In this document: positions 24,155-31,991 of the stretch, one piece after another
How positions within the stretch are numbered: position 1 is the first letter of the stretch
How the letters are laid out: each line of letters starts with the position of its first letter
Origin: an uncultured Mediterraneibacter sp.
GTDB taxonomy: Bacteria; Bacillota; Clostridia; Lachnospirales; Lachnospiraceae
Assembly: GCA_934418295.1 (NCBI GenBank)
Contig: CAKRWZ010000011.1
Coordinates: 1-32,051, forward strand
Reading direction: 5' to 3'
DNA length: 32,051 bases
Position numbers and translations under genes: made by a program
The notes under the pieces: generated by a model
Seen by the model: only the letters and a program-made list of their open reading frames with translations
Databases searched by the model: none
Told to the model about the DNA's origin: nothing

Positions 24155-25585
24155 CTATGCATTTAATTTCTTAGCATGCTCTCTGTTGTAAGTGATATTG
24201 CATGCAATCAGATATACTACGAGGGATACACACCATGTTACTAAGTGTGAAGGTGCTCCAAATGGTTCGGACAATACAAAATTCCAAGTAGCATATGTTA
24301 CGGCTCCTATGATTAAAGCAACGAAGCTTCCGGTTGCAGTCTTCTTCTTGTAGAAGAATCCCATGATCAGTGGAATCATCATGATTCCTACCTGGAATCC
24401 GCCTACGTAGAACCATGCATTCGCGATGCCGTCACTCCAGAAATAAGTACCGATTGTCGAGAAGATAGCCAGGCATACTAACACTCTTCTGATACCCTTG
24501 ATAGAAGTTTCTCCGCCAAGGTTAGGCCGTATATATGTCAACCAGAAATCGTGATACAGAGCAGTCGATGCTACGAGCCAGTCTGCACTTACGGACGACA
24601 TAATAGCGGCACAGAATGCTGCGATAAACAGTCCTCGGAAACCTGGTGCTAATGAATCGAATACGATTAACCAGAAACCTTCAGATGGTGTGAAGTCAGG
24701 ATATTCAACTCTGGCAGCCATACCGGCAATTACAAATACTGTACAGTAGCATAAGCCGATAAGCATCATGAGCGGATAAGAAACCTTTATGTCTGCACCA
24801 GACTTTGCTGCACCAAATCTCTGATAACTCTGAGCACTTACGTATAGCGAAGCGGAAGATACGATCCAAGCCAGGAATACTAAAGCGCTGTTGTGTCCGA
24901 TCGGATGAGTAAGAGCAGGATCGATTGCGTCTACCTGCGACCAGAGAGCTGGCAGTCCATCGAAGCTTTGCATTATACCGATGAGCAGCACACCAGCCGA
25001 TACGGTCATAACTACAAACTGAATCATATCGGTTACGGCAAGACCCCACAAACCTGCGAGGGCAGTATATGCGAGTACGACTGCGCCTGCGATCACCATA
25101 CCAAGATAAGGGTTTATGTCTGTAGCCATTCTCAGAATATCACCAGCAGCAAAGAGGAGAGCTGCACTGTAGAGAACGATTACAGAAACAACGAAGCATG
25201 CGAATACCTTAGAACGCTTATCGTAGAAGTATTCGATCATGTCTGGAAGTGTCAATACATGATCCGGGAATACTGTTCTTGCCAAAGGTCCAATCCATAA
25301 TGCCAGCGGAAGTCTGAATACCGTTGACGGGATGAGCCACATGAAAAATATTGAAATACCGACTGTTGCACCGTTTTCTGCCATGCCGACGATTGACCAT
25401 GAATCGTACCAACCGGCACAAGCGACGCCGATCATTACGGGTATGGTCAGTTTTCTACCGGCAACGAAGAATGATTTAAAACTGGTACTTGCACGTTTGT
25501 GCATACGGAAACCGACACCAAGAACAAGTATAAAGTATAATACAATGACAATAGTGTCGGCCATTGTCCAAAGTTCTTTTAGCAT
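24155..25585 (-). CDS. Sodium:solute symporter (SSS family)
   Basis: A 476-residue membrane protein with about 13 hydrophobic segments, typical of the SSS (TC 2.A.21) family. Recognisable parts are FFVAGRKLTIPVMIGVACAGWYDSWSIVGMAENG near the N-terminus, YTALAGLWGLAVTDMIQFVVM and FIAAFCAAIMSSVSADWLVASTALYHDFW, the usual Ser-rich signature before helix 9. I choose ATG 25585 with GGGTGG five bases upstream; a GTG three codons earlier overlaps it. The operon starts at the sigma-54 promoter at 26370 with the unknown 212-residue protein first. It most likely imports the substrate handled by the divergent CoA-transferase operon; the substrate is unknown. Confidence 0.9.
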   Translation of the reverse strand: MLKELWTMADTIVIVLYFILVLGVGFRMHKRASTSFKSFFVAGRKLTIPVMIGVACAGWYDSWSIVGMAENGATVGISIFFMWLIPSTVFRLPLALWIGPLARTVFPDHVLTLPDMIEYFYDKRSKVFACFVVSVIVLYSAALLFAAGDILRMATDINPYLGMVIAGAVVLAYTALAGLWGLAVTDMIQFVVMTVSAGVLLIGIMQSFDGLPALWSQVDAIDPALTHPIGHNSALVFLAWIVSSASLYVSAQSYQRFGAAKSGADIKVSYPLMMLIGLCYCTVFVIAGMAARVEYPDFTPSEGFWLIVFDSLAPGFRGLFIAAFCAAIMSSVSADWLVASTALYHDFWLTYIRPNLGGETSIKGIRRVLVCLAIFSTIGTYFWSDGIANAWFYVGGFQVGIMMIPLIMGFFYKKKTATGSFVALIIGAVTYATWNFVLSEPFGAPSHLVTWCVSLVVYLIACNITYNREHAKKLNA

Positions 25586-25614
25586 AATTACCACCCTTCC
25601 TAATTCAATGGAAA

Positions 25615-26253
25615 TTAATCTTCAATTCTAAGTTTCATTGCATTTATAGGTTCGCTGGATGTTTCGTTGTTATCAAGGTACGCATAACGTACGTAATTAA
25701 TTCCTTTATATACAAGATCTAGTTTTATGGCTGGCCTGAAAAACAGCCACTTTTCTGACATGCAAGAGGAAGCGTCAGTACGATAGAAACGATACATTCT
25801 CTTCTGTAGCATACGTTCGCATTTAAGTTTTGCATCTGCGTAGGTTCCCTGGATAGGAGTCAGTTGCTCTTTCACATCATTATACGAGATTGTTGTCAAA
25901 TTTAACGTGTCTTCCTTTTGGTCAAAATAAAATGGAAACTCAGCGTTCAAATCATAAATAAAGGATATACTTCCCTGTCTTCGCAAACCTATTTTTCTCT
26001 TCAAATCAAAATCATAGGAAAAGAAATGATATGGGATATAAGTTTTTGACGTGTTTTTAATGGTATATGTAAATAATTTCTTTCCTAATACCTTAGGCTG
26101 CAAATATGCCATCTTTCTTTCAACGGCTTCTTCTGTTGTCAGTACAGGCCTGGTTATTTTTAATGATTTTGTCGGAAAATCAAATCCGCTGTAGCTCATA
26201 TCTGTGAATTGTGGAGCAGGAGTCAGATTTTCTTTGTTATCAAGTCTGCGCAT
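25615..26253 (-). CDS. Unrecognised 212-residue protein, first gene of symporter operon
   Basis: I do not recognise this protein. The start at 26253 (MRRLDNKENLTPAPQF) has GGAGG upstream; the frame stays open 22 codons further. It is basic and rich in aromatic residues, with many Tyr/Phe (IPYHFFSYDFDLKRKIGLRRQGSISFIYDLNAEFPFYF in two pieces) and a Met/Cys-containing region ASSCMSEKWLFFRPAIKLDLVYKG. No signal peptide or membrane helix is visible, and the alternation of polar and hydrophobic residues suggests a beta-rich fold. A possible internal repeat of the Tyr-rich strands is not clear enough to claim. It lies 29 bases before the symporter behind a sigma-54 promoter, so it may be an enzyme or binding protein for the same substrate. 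Confidence 0.6.
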   Translation of the reverse strand: MRRLDNKENLTPAPQFTDMSYSGFDFPTKSLKITRPVLTTEEAVERKMAYLQPKVLGKKLFTYTIKNTSKTYIPYHFFSYDFDLKRKIGLRRQGSISFIYDLNAEFPFYFDQKEDTLNLTTISYNDVKEQLTPIQGTYADAKLKCERMLQKRMYRFYRTDASSCMSEKWLFFRPAIKLDLVYKGINYVRYAYLDNNETSSEPINAMKLRIED

Positions 26254-26369
26254 TTTTTTACCTCCGTTTATGATAACTAAATATGCAATGGTTAATTTCT
26301 TTGGGTTTTCTTCTATCAATCACCCCCAGTTTGATATAGTCGTGTGATCAAAATATATTTACAATTAAA

Positions 26370-26384
26370 GCAATAGTCGTGCCA
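26370..26384 (-). promoter_or_regulatory. Sigma-54 promoter of the symporter operon
   Basis: On the minus strand the site is TGGCACGACTATTGC, a perfect match to TGGCACG-N4-TTGC. It lies 117 bases upstream of the chosen ATG of the 212-residue protein. Confidence 0.92.
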
Positions 26385-26535
26385 CAATTGTGAAAACCCT
26401 CTTGAATTATCGCGTAAAATAATGATTATATAAATAATAATATGTAGAAATTGAAAATAGCCAAATGTTTAAGGATTACCAGGACTGAGTTTTCTGAAAA
26501 TACAATAAGATAAAATGTAAGTTTTTTGCTTAAAT

Positions 26536-26603
26536 GGGGGATACCTAACCGCAAAGTGTTGCGCGAGTGCAACGGAATCCCAGAATGCAACATAGGGGAT
26601 GCC
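26536..26603. repeat. G+C-rich nested inverted repeats, probable activator site or structured RNA
   Basis: GGGATACC (26538-26545) pairs with GGAATCCC (26574-26581), one mismatch, enclosing GTTGC (26558-26562), loop GCGAGT and GCAAC (26569-26573). A second GGGGATGCC (26595-26603) repeats the first arm, and a further TGCAAC half-site is at 26586. The block sits upstream of both sigma-54 promoters, which suits an enhancer. I cannot match it to a riboswitch class. Confidence 0.5.
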
Positions 26604-26722
26604 AGACAATAAAAAAATGCTATATATAAGGAAGTGATTTTTCAGATAAAAAATAATGCGTTGTTGGAATTCTAACGTTTCGGAAGGTTTTCAAAAGAAA
26701 AATCCAGTGCGTGATTACAAAT

Positions 26723-26737
26723 TGGCAAGCAAGTTGC
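26723..26737 (+). promoter_or_regulatory. Sigma-54 promoter of the ammonia-lyase/CoA-transferase operon
   Basis: TGGCAAGCAAGTTGC has GG and GC at the right spacing and differs from the consensus TGGCACG-N4-TTGC at one base. It lies 49 bases upstream of the ATG of the hotdog protein. Confidence 0.88.
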
Positions 26738-26786
26738 GAATGTTAATAAGCAGAAATAAAACCCAAATTACAAGGAGGAAGTAATA

Positions 26787-27206
26787 ATGGAAAACTTAAG
26801 AGAATTTTTAAGTGAAAATGTTGAATCAGCTGATGTAAAGGTTGATAAGTTAAGAAAAATGATCACGATGGATGATATTCATTATCCGCAGGAACTGATT
26901 TCTGGATGTCATATGTTGGAAATGTGTGTTGACGCTGCTACTATGCTGTGCATCAGAAGAGATCATGGTGATGGAAGCATGTGTGCTCACATCGATGCAG
27001 ATGTAATTGCAAGCGGCCACTGTGGAGATACTGTTGAAATCGTTGTTAAGGCAGTAAAAGATGGAAAGAGATCCAGAGTATACGCATTTGAAATGTACAA
27101 GATGATCGAATTTGATAAGGACGCTTACTGGTACAACGTTTTAGAAGAGCCGATTCTCATGGTAAAGGGTGAAGTTACACTCGTAGTTGAAAAGGCTAGA
27201 GATTAA
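26787..27206 (+). CDS. Hotdog-fold protein resembling beta-aminoacyl-CoA ammonia-lyase
   Basis: A 139-residue protein. From memory of the sequences it resembles beta-alanyl-CoA:ammonia lyase of Clostridium propionicum and 3-aminobutyryl-CoA ammonia-lyase (Kal) of lysine fermenters: MDDIHYPQELISGCHMLEMC lines up with the DAHYTGNLVNGARI region, DAATMLCIRRD with the following helix, CGDTVEIVVKAV with the central strand, and LEEPILMVKGEVTLVV with the C-terminal strand. Such enzymes remove ammonia from a beta-amino acyl-CoA to give an enoyl-CoA. AAGGAGG precedes the ATG. It is first in an operon with two CoA-transferases that could make the CoA ester. Substrate (beta-alanine, 3-aminobutyrate or another amine) is not settled, and ordinary thioesterase function is an alternative. 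Confidence 0.6.
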   Translation: MENLREFLSENVESADVKVDKLRKMITMDDIHYPQELISGCHMLEMCVDAATMLCIRRDHGDGSMCAHIDADVIASGHCGDTVEIVVKAVKDGKRSRVYAFEMYKMIEFDKDAYWYNVLEEPILMVKGEVTLVVEKARD

Positions 27207-27216
27207 GTTATTTCTA

Positions 27217-27256
27217 AATAGGTGAAAATATAGTTAAATAGGCGAAAATATAGTTA
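27217..27256. repeat. 20-bp tandem direct repeat
   Basis: AATAGGTGAAAATATAGTTA (27217-27236) is followed directly by the same 20 bases with one T-to-C change (27237-27256). It lies in the gap between the hotdog gene and the first CoA-transferase. Confidence 0.85.
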
Positions 27257-27290
27257 CAATTATTCCTAAAAATAGTAAATAGAGTTTTTT

Positions 27291-27321
27291 AATGATATCC
27301 CTGTTTACCAGGGATATCATT
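27291..27321 (+). promoter_or_regulatory. Perfect intercistronic hairpin
   Basis: AATGATATCCCTG (27291-27303) and CAGGGATATCATT (27309-27321) form a perfect 13-bp stem with loop TTTAC. No T-run follows, so it is not a standard terminator; it may protect or process mRNA and set the ratio of hotdog protein to CoA-transferases. Confidence 0.75.
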
Positions 27322-27343
27322 AGATAGTATTTAGGAGGACTGA

Positions 27344-28498
27344 ATGTCAAAAGTATTAGAAGGAATCAGAATCATCGACTTTTCGAAAGGTTATATGGCA
27401 GGATATGCCACAATGCTCTTGGCTGATTTTGGAGCAGAGGTAATAAAGATAGAACTTCCTGAAGGTGACAGGATGAGAACGCTCCAGCCGAAGAATGAGG
27501 ACGGAAGCGCGTATAACGCATATGTTAATAGAGGGAAGAAGAGTGTTTGTATAGATTATACTGGAGAAGAAGGCAGAGAGCTGGTATTAAAACTGTTAAA
27601 AACTGCAGATGTGGTTTGTGAGAACTTCGCTGCTGATGAATTAGAAAGTTACGGTCTTGGATATGATCAGATCAAGAAAGTTAATGAGAAAGTTATCTAT
27701 GCATCATTAACAGCGTTTGGTAAAACAGGACCTTTATCACATATTATGGGAACCGATATTCTAGCACAGGCATTAAGTGGATTAATGGCCATTACAGGAT
27801 TTCCTGAAAGCATTCCTACTGCTCATGGATCAAGAATGGGCGAACAGTACGGAGGTGTTTTCCTCGCTTATGCAATAATGCTGGCGCTTATTGTAAAGGA
27901 AAGAGAAGGCATTGGACAAAAAATTGATATTTCTGCAACCGACTGTTTGTTTACAGCGCTTGAAGCCGGCGAAATCACATGCAGTTTAACAGGTAAAAAT
28001 TTTAAACGTGAAGGAAATCCATCCCAGTCTATTGCGCCTTATGATACCTTTAAGGCAAAGGACGGGTACATATCTACAGCCGTTTCAACAAACGCGCAGT
28101 GGGAAAAATTCTGTGAAGCTATGGAAATGCAGGATGTGCTTGAAGATCCGAGATTTGCAACCAATGAGCTCAGAGGTAAGAATTACATAGAAGGTCTTAG
28201 AGATATCATCTCAGATAAGTTCTCAACTATGACCAAATTTGACATAGAAAAAATCCTAAGACCTTACAATATTCCGTGCGGACCAGTGCTTACTGCGAAG
28301 GAAGCTGTTGAAAATGATCAGCTCAATATCAGAAATATGATCGTGGAAGTTGAAGACAAAGCTGTTGGAACTATAAAAATGCCCGGTATGCCAATAAAGA
28401 TGTCAGAAGTGGACGATCTTACTTTTGAAAGTGCTCCATTACTGGGACAGCATACAGAAGAATATCTTGGCAAAGATGCGGAAGAAATTGCAGAATAG
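27344..28498 (+). CDS. CaiB/BaiF (class III) CoA-transferase with Glu at the catalytic Asp position
   Basis: A 384-residue class III CoA-transferase (LEGIRIIDFSKGYMAGYATMLLADFGAEVIKIE at the N-terminus, VNRGKKSVCIDYTGEEGRELVLKLLKTADVVCENF, LGYDQIKKVNEKVIYASLTAFGKTGP). In the family an Asp near residue 169, in a D-x-x-x-G-x-x-x-A pattern, forms the acyl-anhydride and CoA-thioester intermediates. Here the position holds Glu167 (HGSRMGEQYGGVFLAYAI). The neighbouring paralogue keeps Asp169. The change could slow or alter catalysis, or make this the non-catalytic partner of a heteromer; Glu is the nucleophile in unrelated class I CoA-transferases, so activity is not excluded. AGGAGG precedes the ATG, and the paralogue follows after 14 bases. 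Confidence 0.9.
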   Translation: MSKVLEGIRIIDFSKGYMAGYATMLLADFGAEVIKIELPEGDRMRTLQPKNEDGSAYNAYVNRGKKSVCIDYTGEEGRELVLKLLKTADVVCENFAADELESYGLGYDQIKKVNEKVIYASLTAFGKTGPLSHIMGTDILAQALSGLMAITGFPESIPTAHGSRMGEQYGGVFLAYAIMLALIVKEREGIGQKIDISATDCLFTALEAGEITCSLTGKNFKREGNPSQSIAPYDTFKAKDGYISTAVSTNAQWEKFCEAMEMQDVLEDPRFATNELRGKNYIEGLRDIISDKFSTMTKFDIEKILRPYNIPCGPVLTAKEAVENDQLNIRNMIVEVEDKAVGTIKMPGMPIKMSEVDDLTFESAPLLGQHTEEYLGKDAEEIAE

Positions 28499-28512
28499 GG
28501 AGGTAAAAAAGA

Positions 28513-29712
28513 ATGACTAGACCATTAGAAGATGTTAAAGTTCTCGACTTTACACAGGCATACAGTGGACCTTATTGTGCAATGAATCTTGCTGATTATG
28601 GTGCCAGAGTAATAAAAGTTGAAAGAATAGATGTTGGTGACCAGTCCAGATTCTGGGGACCATACAATAAAGAAGGTTACAGCGGTTATTTTTCGATCTA
28701 TAATAGAAATAAAGAAAGTTTATCCATTGATTTAAGAAGCGAGAGCGGTAAAGAAATCATTAAAAAACTATATGCAGAAGTGGATATAGTAGTGGAAAAC
28801 TTTAAATATGGAACACTCGATAAGCTTGGTTTAGGATATGACGTAGCAAAGGAAATAAATCCCGGAATTGTATTTTCATCAATAACCGGTTTTGGTCAAA
28901 CAGGTCCTCTGAAAGCAAATACATGTTATGATAATATTGCTGAAAGTATCTGCGGATTTATGGAAATGACAGGTTTTCCTGAGCTGGAACCATTACGTTC
29001 CGGTGCATCTGTAGGCGATAGTTATACAGGTCTGACAATGGTTTATGCGATTGCAGTAGCCTATTACAACAAGCTGAAGACAGGCGAAGGAAAACGTATC
29101 GACGTTGCTATGCTTGATACAATGTTTGCTACAATAGACCATGCTGTTGTCACATACGGCTTAAAGGGCGAGGAGTTAAGCAGAACGGGAAATGCCAGAC
29201 CGAATGAGTATGTACCGTATGATCTGTATGAATGTGAAGATGGTTATTTTGCAGTAGCTGTTACAGATGAAGATTTGTGGAAACCTTTCTGTGAAACGAT
29301 AGGTCGTGAAGATTTGGCAGAGAATCCGAACTATGCAGATAATGACTTACGTTGTGAGCATTATACCGAACTTACGGAAGCTTTGAAAGAATCTTTTGCG
29401 GACAAAAATGTTGATGATCTGTTTGAAAAATTTACTGAAGCAGGCTTACCGGGTGTTCCTTGCCTAACGCCGATGGAATGCATGGAAAACGCACAGATTA
29501 AAGCGAGAGATATGATAGCTGAAATAGATGATAAGGGACTTGGAATGAAATATAAGGCATTTGGAATTCCTATTAAATTCAGTGAGACTCCAGGAGAAAT
29601 CAAAAAAGGCGCACCGTTGCTTGGAGAAAATACAGCAGATGTTTTAAAAGAAATAGGGTATGATGAAGATGAAATCAATGCCCTGGTGGAAGATCACGTA
29701 GTTGGAGTGTAA
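28513..29712 (+). CDS. CaiB/BaiF (class III) CoA-transferase, catalytic Asp intact
   Basis: A 399-residue class III CoA-transferase, paralogue of the upstream gene. N-terminal LEDVKVLDFTQAYSGPYCAMNLADYGARVIKVE, ISIDLRSE-like segment, VDIVVENFKYGTLDKLGLGYD and FSSITGFGQTGPLK are typical. The catalytic aspartate is Asp169 (GASVGDSYTGLTMVYAI). These enzymes move CoA between a donor acyl-CoA and a carboxylate substrate. GGGAGG precedes the ATG. With the hotdog protein it forms a plausible activation and deamination pair. The terminator at 29725 ends the operon. Confidence 0.93.
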   Translation: MTRPLEDVKVLDFTQAYSGPYCAMNLADYGARVIKVERIDVGDQSRFWGPYNKEGYSGYFSIYNRNKESLSIDLRSESGKEIIKKLYAEVDIVVENFKYGTLDKLGLGYDVAKEINPGIVFSSITGFGQTGPLKANTCYDNIAESICGFMEMTGFPELEPLRSGASVGDSYTGLTMVYAIAVAYYNKLKTGEGKRIDVAMLDTMFATIDHAVVTYGLKGEELSRTGNARPNEYVPYDLYECEDGYFAVAVTDEDLWKPFCETIGREDLAENPNYADNDLRCEHYTELTEALKESFADKNVDDLFEKFTEAGLPGVPCLTPMECMENAQIKARDMIAEIDDKGLGMKYKAFGIPIKFSETPGEIKKGAPLLGENTADVLKEIGYDEDEINALVEDHVVGV

Positions 29713-29724
29713 CGTTTGACATAA

Positions 29725-29772
29725 GAGACTCCCTTAAGTATCAAAATATTTAAGGGGGTCTCATTTTGTTTA
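29725..29772 (+). terminator. Terminator of the CoA-transferase operon
   Basis: GAGACTCCCTTAA (29725-29737) pairs with TTAAGGGGGTCTC (29750-29762) through 13 pairs with one G-U, followed by ATTTTGTTT. Confidence 0.92.
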
Positions 29773-29811
29773 ACCTATTTAATTATTTGAGTAGATAATT
29801 ACAACATAAAC

Positions 29812-29820
29812 TGGTATAAT
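29812..29820 (+). promoter_or_regulatory. Extended -10 promoter for the zinc-ribbon membrane protein
   Basis: TGGTATAAT is an extended -10 element (TGnTATAAT) 30 bases before the ATG. No good -35 box is present at 17 bases. Confidence 0.6.
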
Positions 29821-29849
29821 ATTTTAAAATAATAACATGGGTGATTAAC

Positions 29850-30254
29850 ATGAAATACGTATTTAAGAAACAGTTTGAAGACTTTTTTTTAGTGGAATGT
29901 CCTGAATGTGAAAAGATAATCGAGATCGCAGGAGACGCTAAAAGCTGGGACGGTAATGATATTGAATGTAAGTGCAAAAAATGTGGATTTGTTTCGGATA
30001 GATTGGACTATATCGAAATAAAGAATCTTAGGAGAGGCAGCATCGGCTGTATAACTGTGGTGATTCTGCCTATTGTAGCCTTTTTTCTGCTGAAGGGTAT
30101 TGTTACTTTAAACGCAATAACTACAATGATATTATGTGGTACTGTATTAATTGGTCTTATCGTTATAGGCGTATTTTTCTTAAGTCTGGCATATAGAGAT
30201 ATGTCGACAGTGGATGAATATTTAAAGAAAAAAAATAGAAAAAAACGAAGATAA
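29850..30254 (+). CDS. Zinc-ribbon protein with two membrane helices
   Basis: A 134-residue protein of unknown function. The N-terminal half carries a likely zinc ribbon (VECPECEKIIEIAG, then ECKCKKCGF). Two hydrophobic segments follow (about residues 71-89, ITVVILPIVAFFLLKGI, and 93-117, ITTMILCGTVLIGLIVIGVFF), and the C-terminus is strongly basic (KKKNRKKRR). I use ATG 29850 with GGGTGA upstream; a GTG at 29841 is in frame. It has its own promoter and lies 37 bases before the sigma-54 activator, with which it may be co-transcribed. No role is claimed. Confidence 0.7.
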   Translation: MKYVFKKQFEDFFLVECPECEKIIEIAGDAKSWDGNDIECKCKKCGFVSDRLDYIEIKNLRRGSIGCITVVILPIVAFFLLKGIVTLNAITTMILCGTVLIGLIVIGVFFLSLAYRDMSTVDEYLKKKNRKKRR

Positions 30255-30291
30255 AGCCAGGATTATTAAATAGAGCAGCTGAGGTGTTGAT

Positions 30292-31956
30292 ATGCTTAAT
30301 AATGGGAGTAATGAAGATCTAATATGTATTGAAGTCAGACATGACGGGGCGATAGTTTTTGAAAAGAAACCAGAAAATATGGATCATTGTTTCGAGGACT
30401 GCGCAGAGGAAAATGATACAGTATACTGCGATGTTGAGGAAATCAACGGCACGCAGTTTTTTAGACTGATATGCTCACATGATACGGTTGATTTTAGGAT
30501 CATGAGCCCTTTAAGAGCTGTAATGAATGGTATTCCTTTAAAGAAACTTTTTAAAGAATTTCAGCCGGAGATCATTTCCTTTCTCGATTGTATAAAATCC
30601 GGCATCTGGATCACGGATGATGAGGCGGTTTCTCTTGCGATCAATGAGTCTTCTCATCATATTGTTGAGAAGAATGACGTAGATCGAAGTCTTCTTATAA
30701 ACAGAAAAATGGAGGATTTAAAGAAGGAAGGATATATAAATCATTCGGCTGCAATAAGTGTCGTTAAAGAACAAAAAGAATGCCGAATAATACAAAAATC
30801 TGTATATGGTGAGATAGATCTTTATACGATAGCGGTTCCTTTTTTTATGAATGATAAGCTTCAACTCGTTGTCTGCACTGATTTTAACATAACGGAAGCG
30901 ACAAAAAGGAAAAAATTATTTTACAAGGGTCTGGACAATAGGGAATTTAATAGTAAAGCCTTGATTGCCAGCAAAGAAGAAAATGGGAATGTCAATGAAA
31001 CTGCTGTATTTGCCAGCGATAAGATGAAATCCCTTGTTAAGCTGATCAAGAAAGTTGCTGTTTTAGACACGACGATCCTCATACAGGGTGAAACAGGAAC
31101 CGGGAAGGAAGTCATAGCTGATTTTATTTATAAGAACAGTAGCCGTAAGGACGAGCCGTTTATAAAAATAAATTGTTCGGCAATACCCGAAAATCTGTTA
31201 GAATCCGAGCTTTTTGGATATGTGGAAGGTGCTTTTACAGGGGCAAAAAAGAATGGGAAAAAAGGTATTTTTGAAGAAGCTAATAATGGGACACTGTTCT
31301 TGGATGAAATCGGTGATATCCCGTTTAACCTACAGGTTAAATTATTAAGGGCACTGCAGGAAAGAGAAATATATCGAGTAGGTTCCTCTGAGAGGATCCA
31401 GGTCGATGTAAGAATAATCGCAGCTACAAACGTTGATTTAAAAGCTGCGGTTGATAATGGTACTTTCAGAGAAGATTTGTATTACAGACTTAATGTTGTG
31501 CCGGTCAGTATCCCACCTCTTAGAGAGCGTAAAGAGGATATAGTGGCAATGATAGATAAGTTTACGAAGGAATTCTGTCAGAAATACAATTTTAGCAAAA
31601 CTTTTAGTGATGATTCCTATGTAAGACTTTTGCAGTATGAATGGCCGGGGAATGTCAGGGAACTAAAAAACGTGATTGAACGCATACTGGTTATGTCTGA
31701 CGGAAATGTTATAGAACGGCATGAAATATTCCTGCCTGAGAATAAAAGTAAATCAAAGAATCCTTTATTCAATACAGAATCTAACCTTTCTTTAGAACAG
31801 AGGATAGAACTTTTTGAAAAAGAATTATTGGAAGAGCTTGTATTTGAATGTAGATCTGCGAATAAAATAGCCGAACTTTTACAGGTCAACAGATCCACGA
31901 TTTCGAGAAAGCTTAAAAAGTATGATATTGATTTCTCGACAATAGTGGATGTATAA
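30292..31956 (+). CDS. Sigma-54-dependent transcriptional activator
   Basis: A 554-residue enhancer-binding protein. The N-terminal ~210 residues form a sensor region I cannot assign with confidence; a PAS-like segment (ISFLDCIKSGIWITDDEAVSLAINESS) lies near 97-123. The AAA+ domain (about 235-460) has Walker A GETGTGKE, an intact sigma-54 loop GAFTGA, Walker B NGTLFLDEIGD and FREDLYYRLNVVP. A Fis-type helix-turn-helix ends the protein (KIAELLQVNRSTISRKLKKYDI). GAGGTG precedes the ATG. Its position after the CoA-transferase operon makes it the best candidate for activating the divergent sigma-54 promoters at 26370 and 26723. Confidence 0.93.
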   Translation: MLNNGSNEDLICIEVRHDGAIVFEKKPENMDHCFEDCAEENDTVYCDVEEINGTQFFRLICSHDTVDFRIMSPLRAVMNGIPLKKLFKEFQPEIISFLDCIKSGIWITDDEAVSLAINESSHHIVEKNDVDRSLLINRKMEDLKKEGYINHSAAISVVKEQKECRIIQKSVYGEIDLYTIAVPFFMNDKLQLVVCTDFNITEATKRKKLFYKGLDNREFNSKALIASKEENGNVNETAVFASDKMKSLVKLIKKVAVLDTTILIQGETGTGKEVIADFIYKNSSRKDEPFIKINCSAIPENLLESELFGYVEGAFTGAKKNGKKGIFEEANNGTLFLDEIGDIPFNLQVKLLRALQEREIYRVGSSERIQVDVRIIAATNVDLKAAVDNGTFREDLYYRLNVVPVSIPPLRERKEDIVAMIDKFTKEFCQKYNFSKTFSDDSYVRLLQYEWPGNVRELKNVIERILVMSDGNVIERHEIFLPENKSKSKNPLFNTESNLSLEQRIELFEKELLEELVFECRSANKIAELLQVNRSTISRKLKKYDIDFSTIVDV

Positions 31957-31991
31957 GACTATCCTTTAACTTACTACCACAGATTCATTAC

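Larger units (their letters stand above)
26254..26786. other. 533-bp divergent intergenic region with two sigma-54 promoters
   Basis: No gene is supported here. The region holds a minus-strand sigma-54 promoter (26370-26384), a short palindrome CACAATTGTG (26383-26392) overlapping its -24 box, an AT-rich stretch (26393-26530), a G+C-rich inverted-repeat block (26536-26603) and a plus-strand sigma-54 promoter (26723-26737). Both promoters face outward and share the central region, where activator sites should lie. Confidence 0.8.

Noticed and set aside
26536..26603. Known riboswitch upstream of the hotdog gene
   Set aside because: I compared by eye with c-di-GMP, THF, TPP, glycine, fluoride and ZTP patterns and found no match; it also lies upstream of the sigma-54 start.
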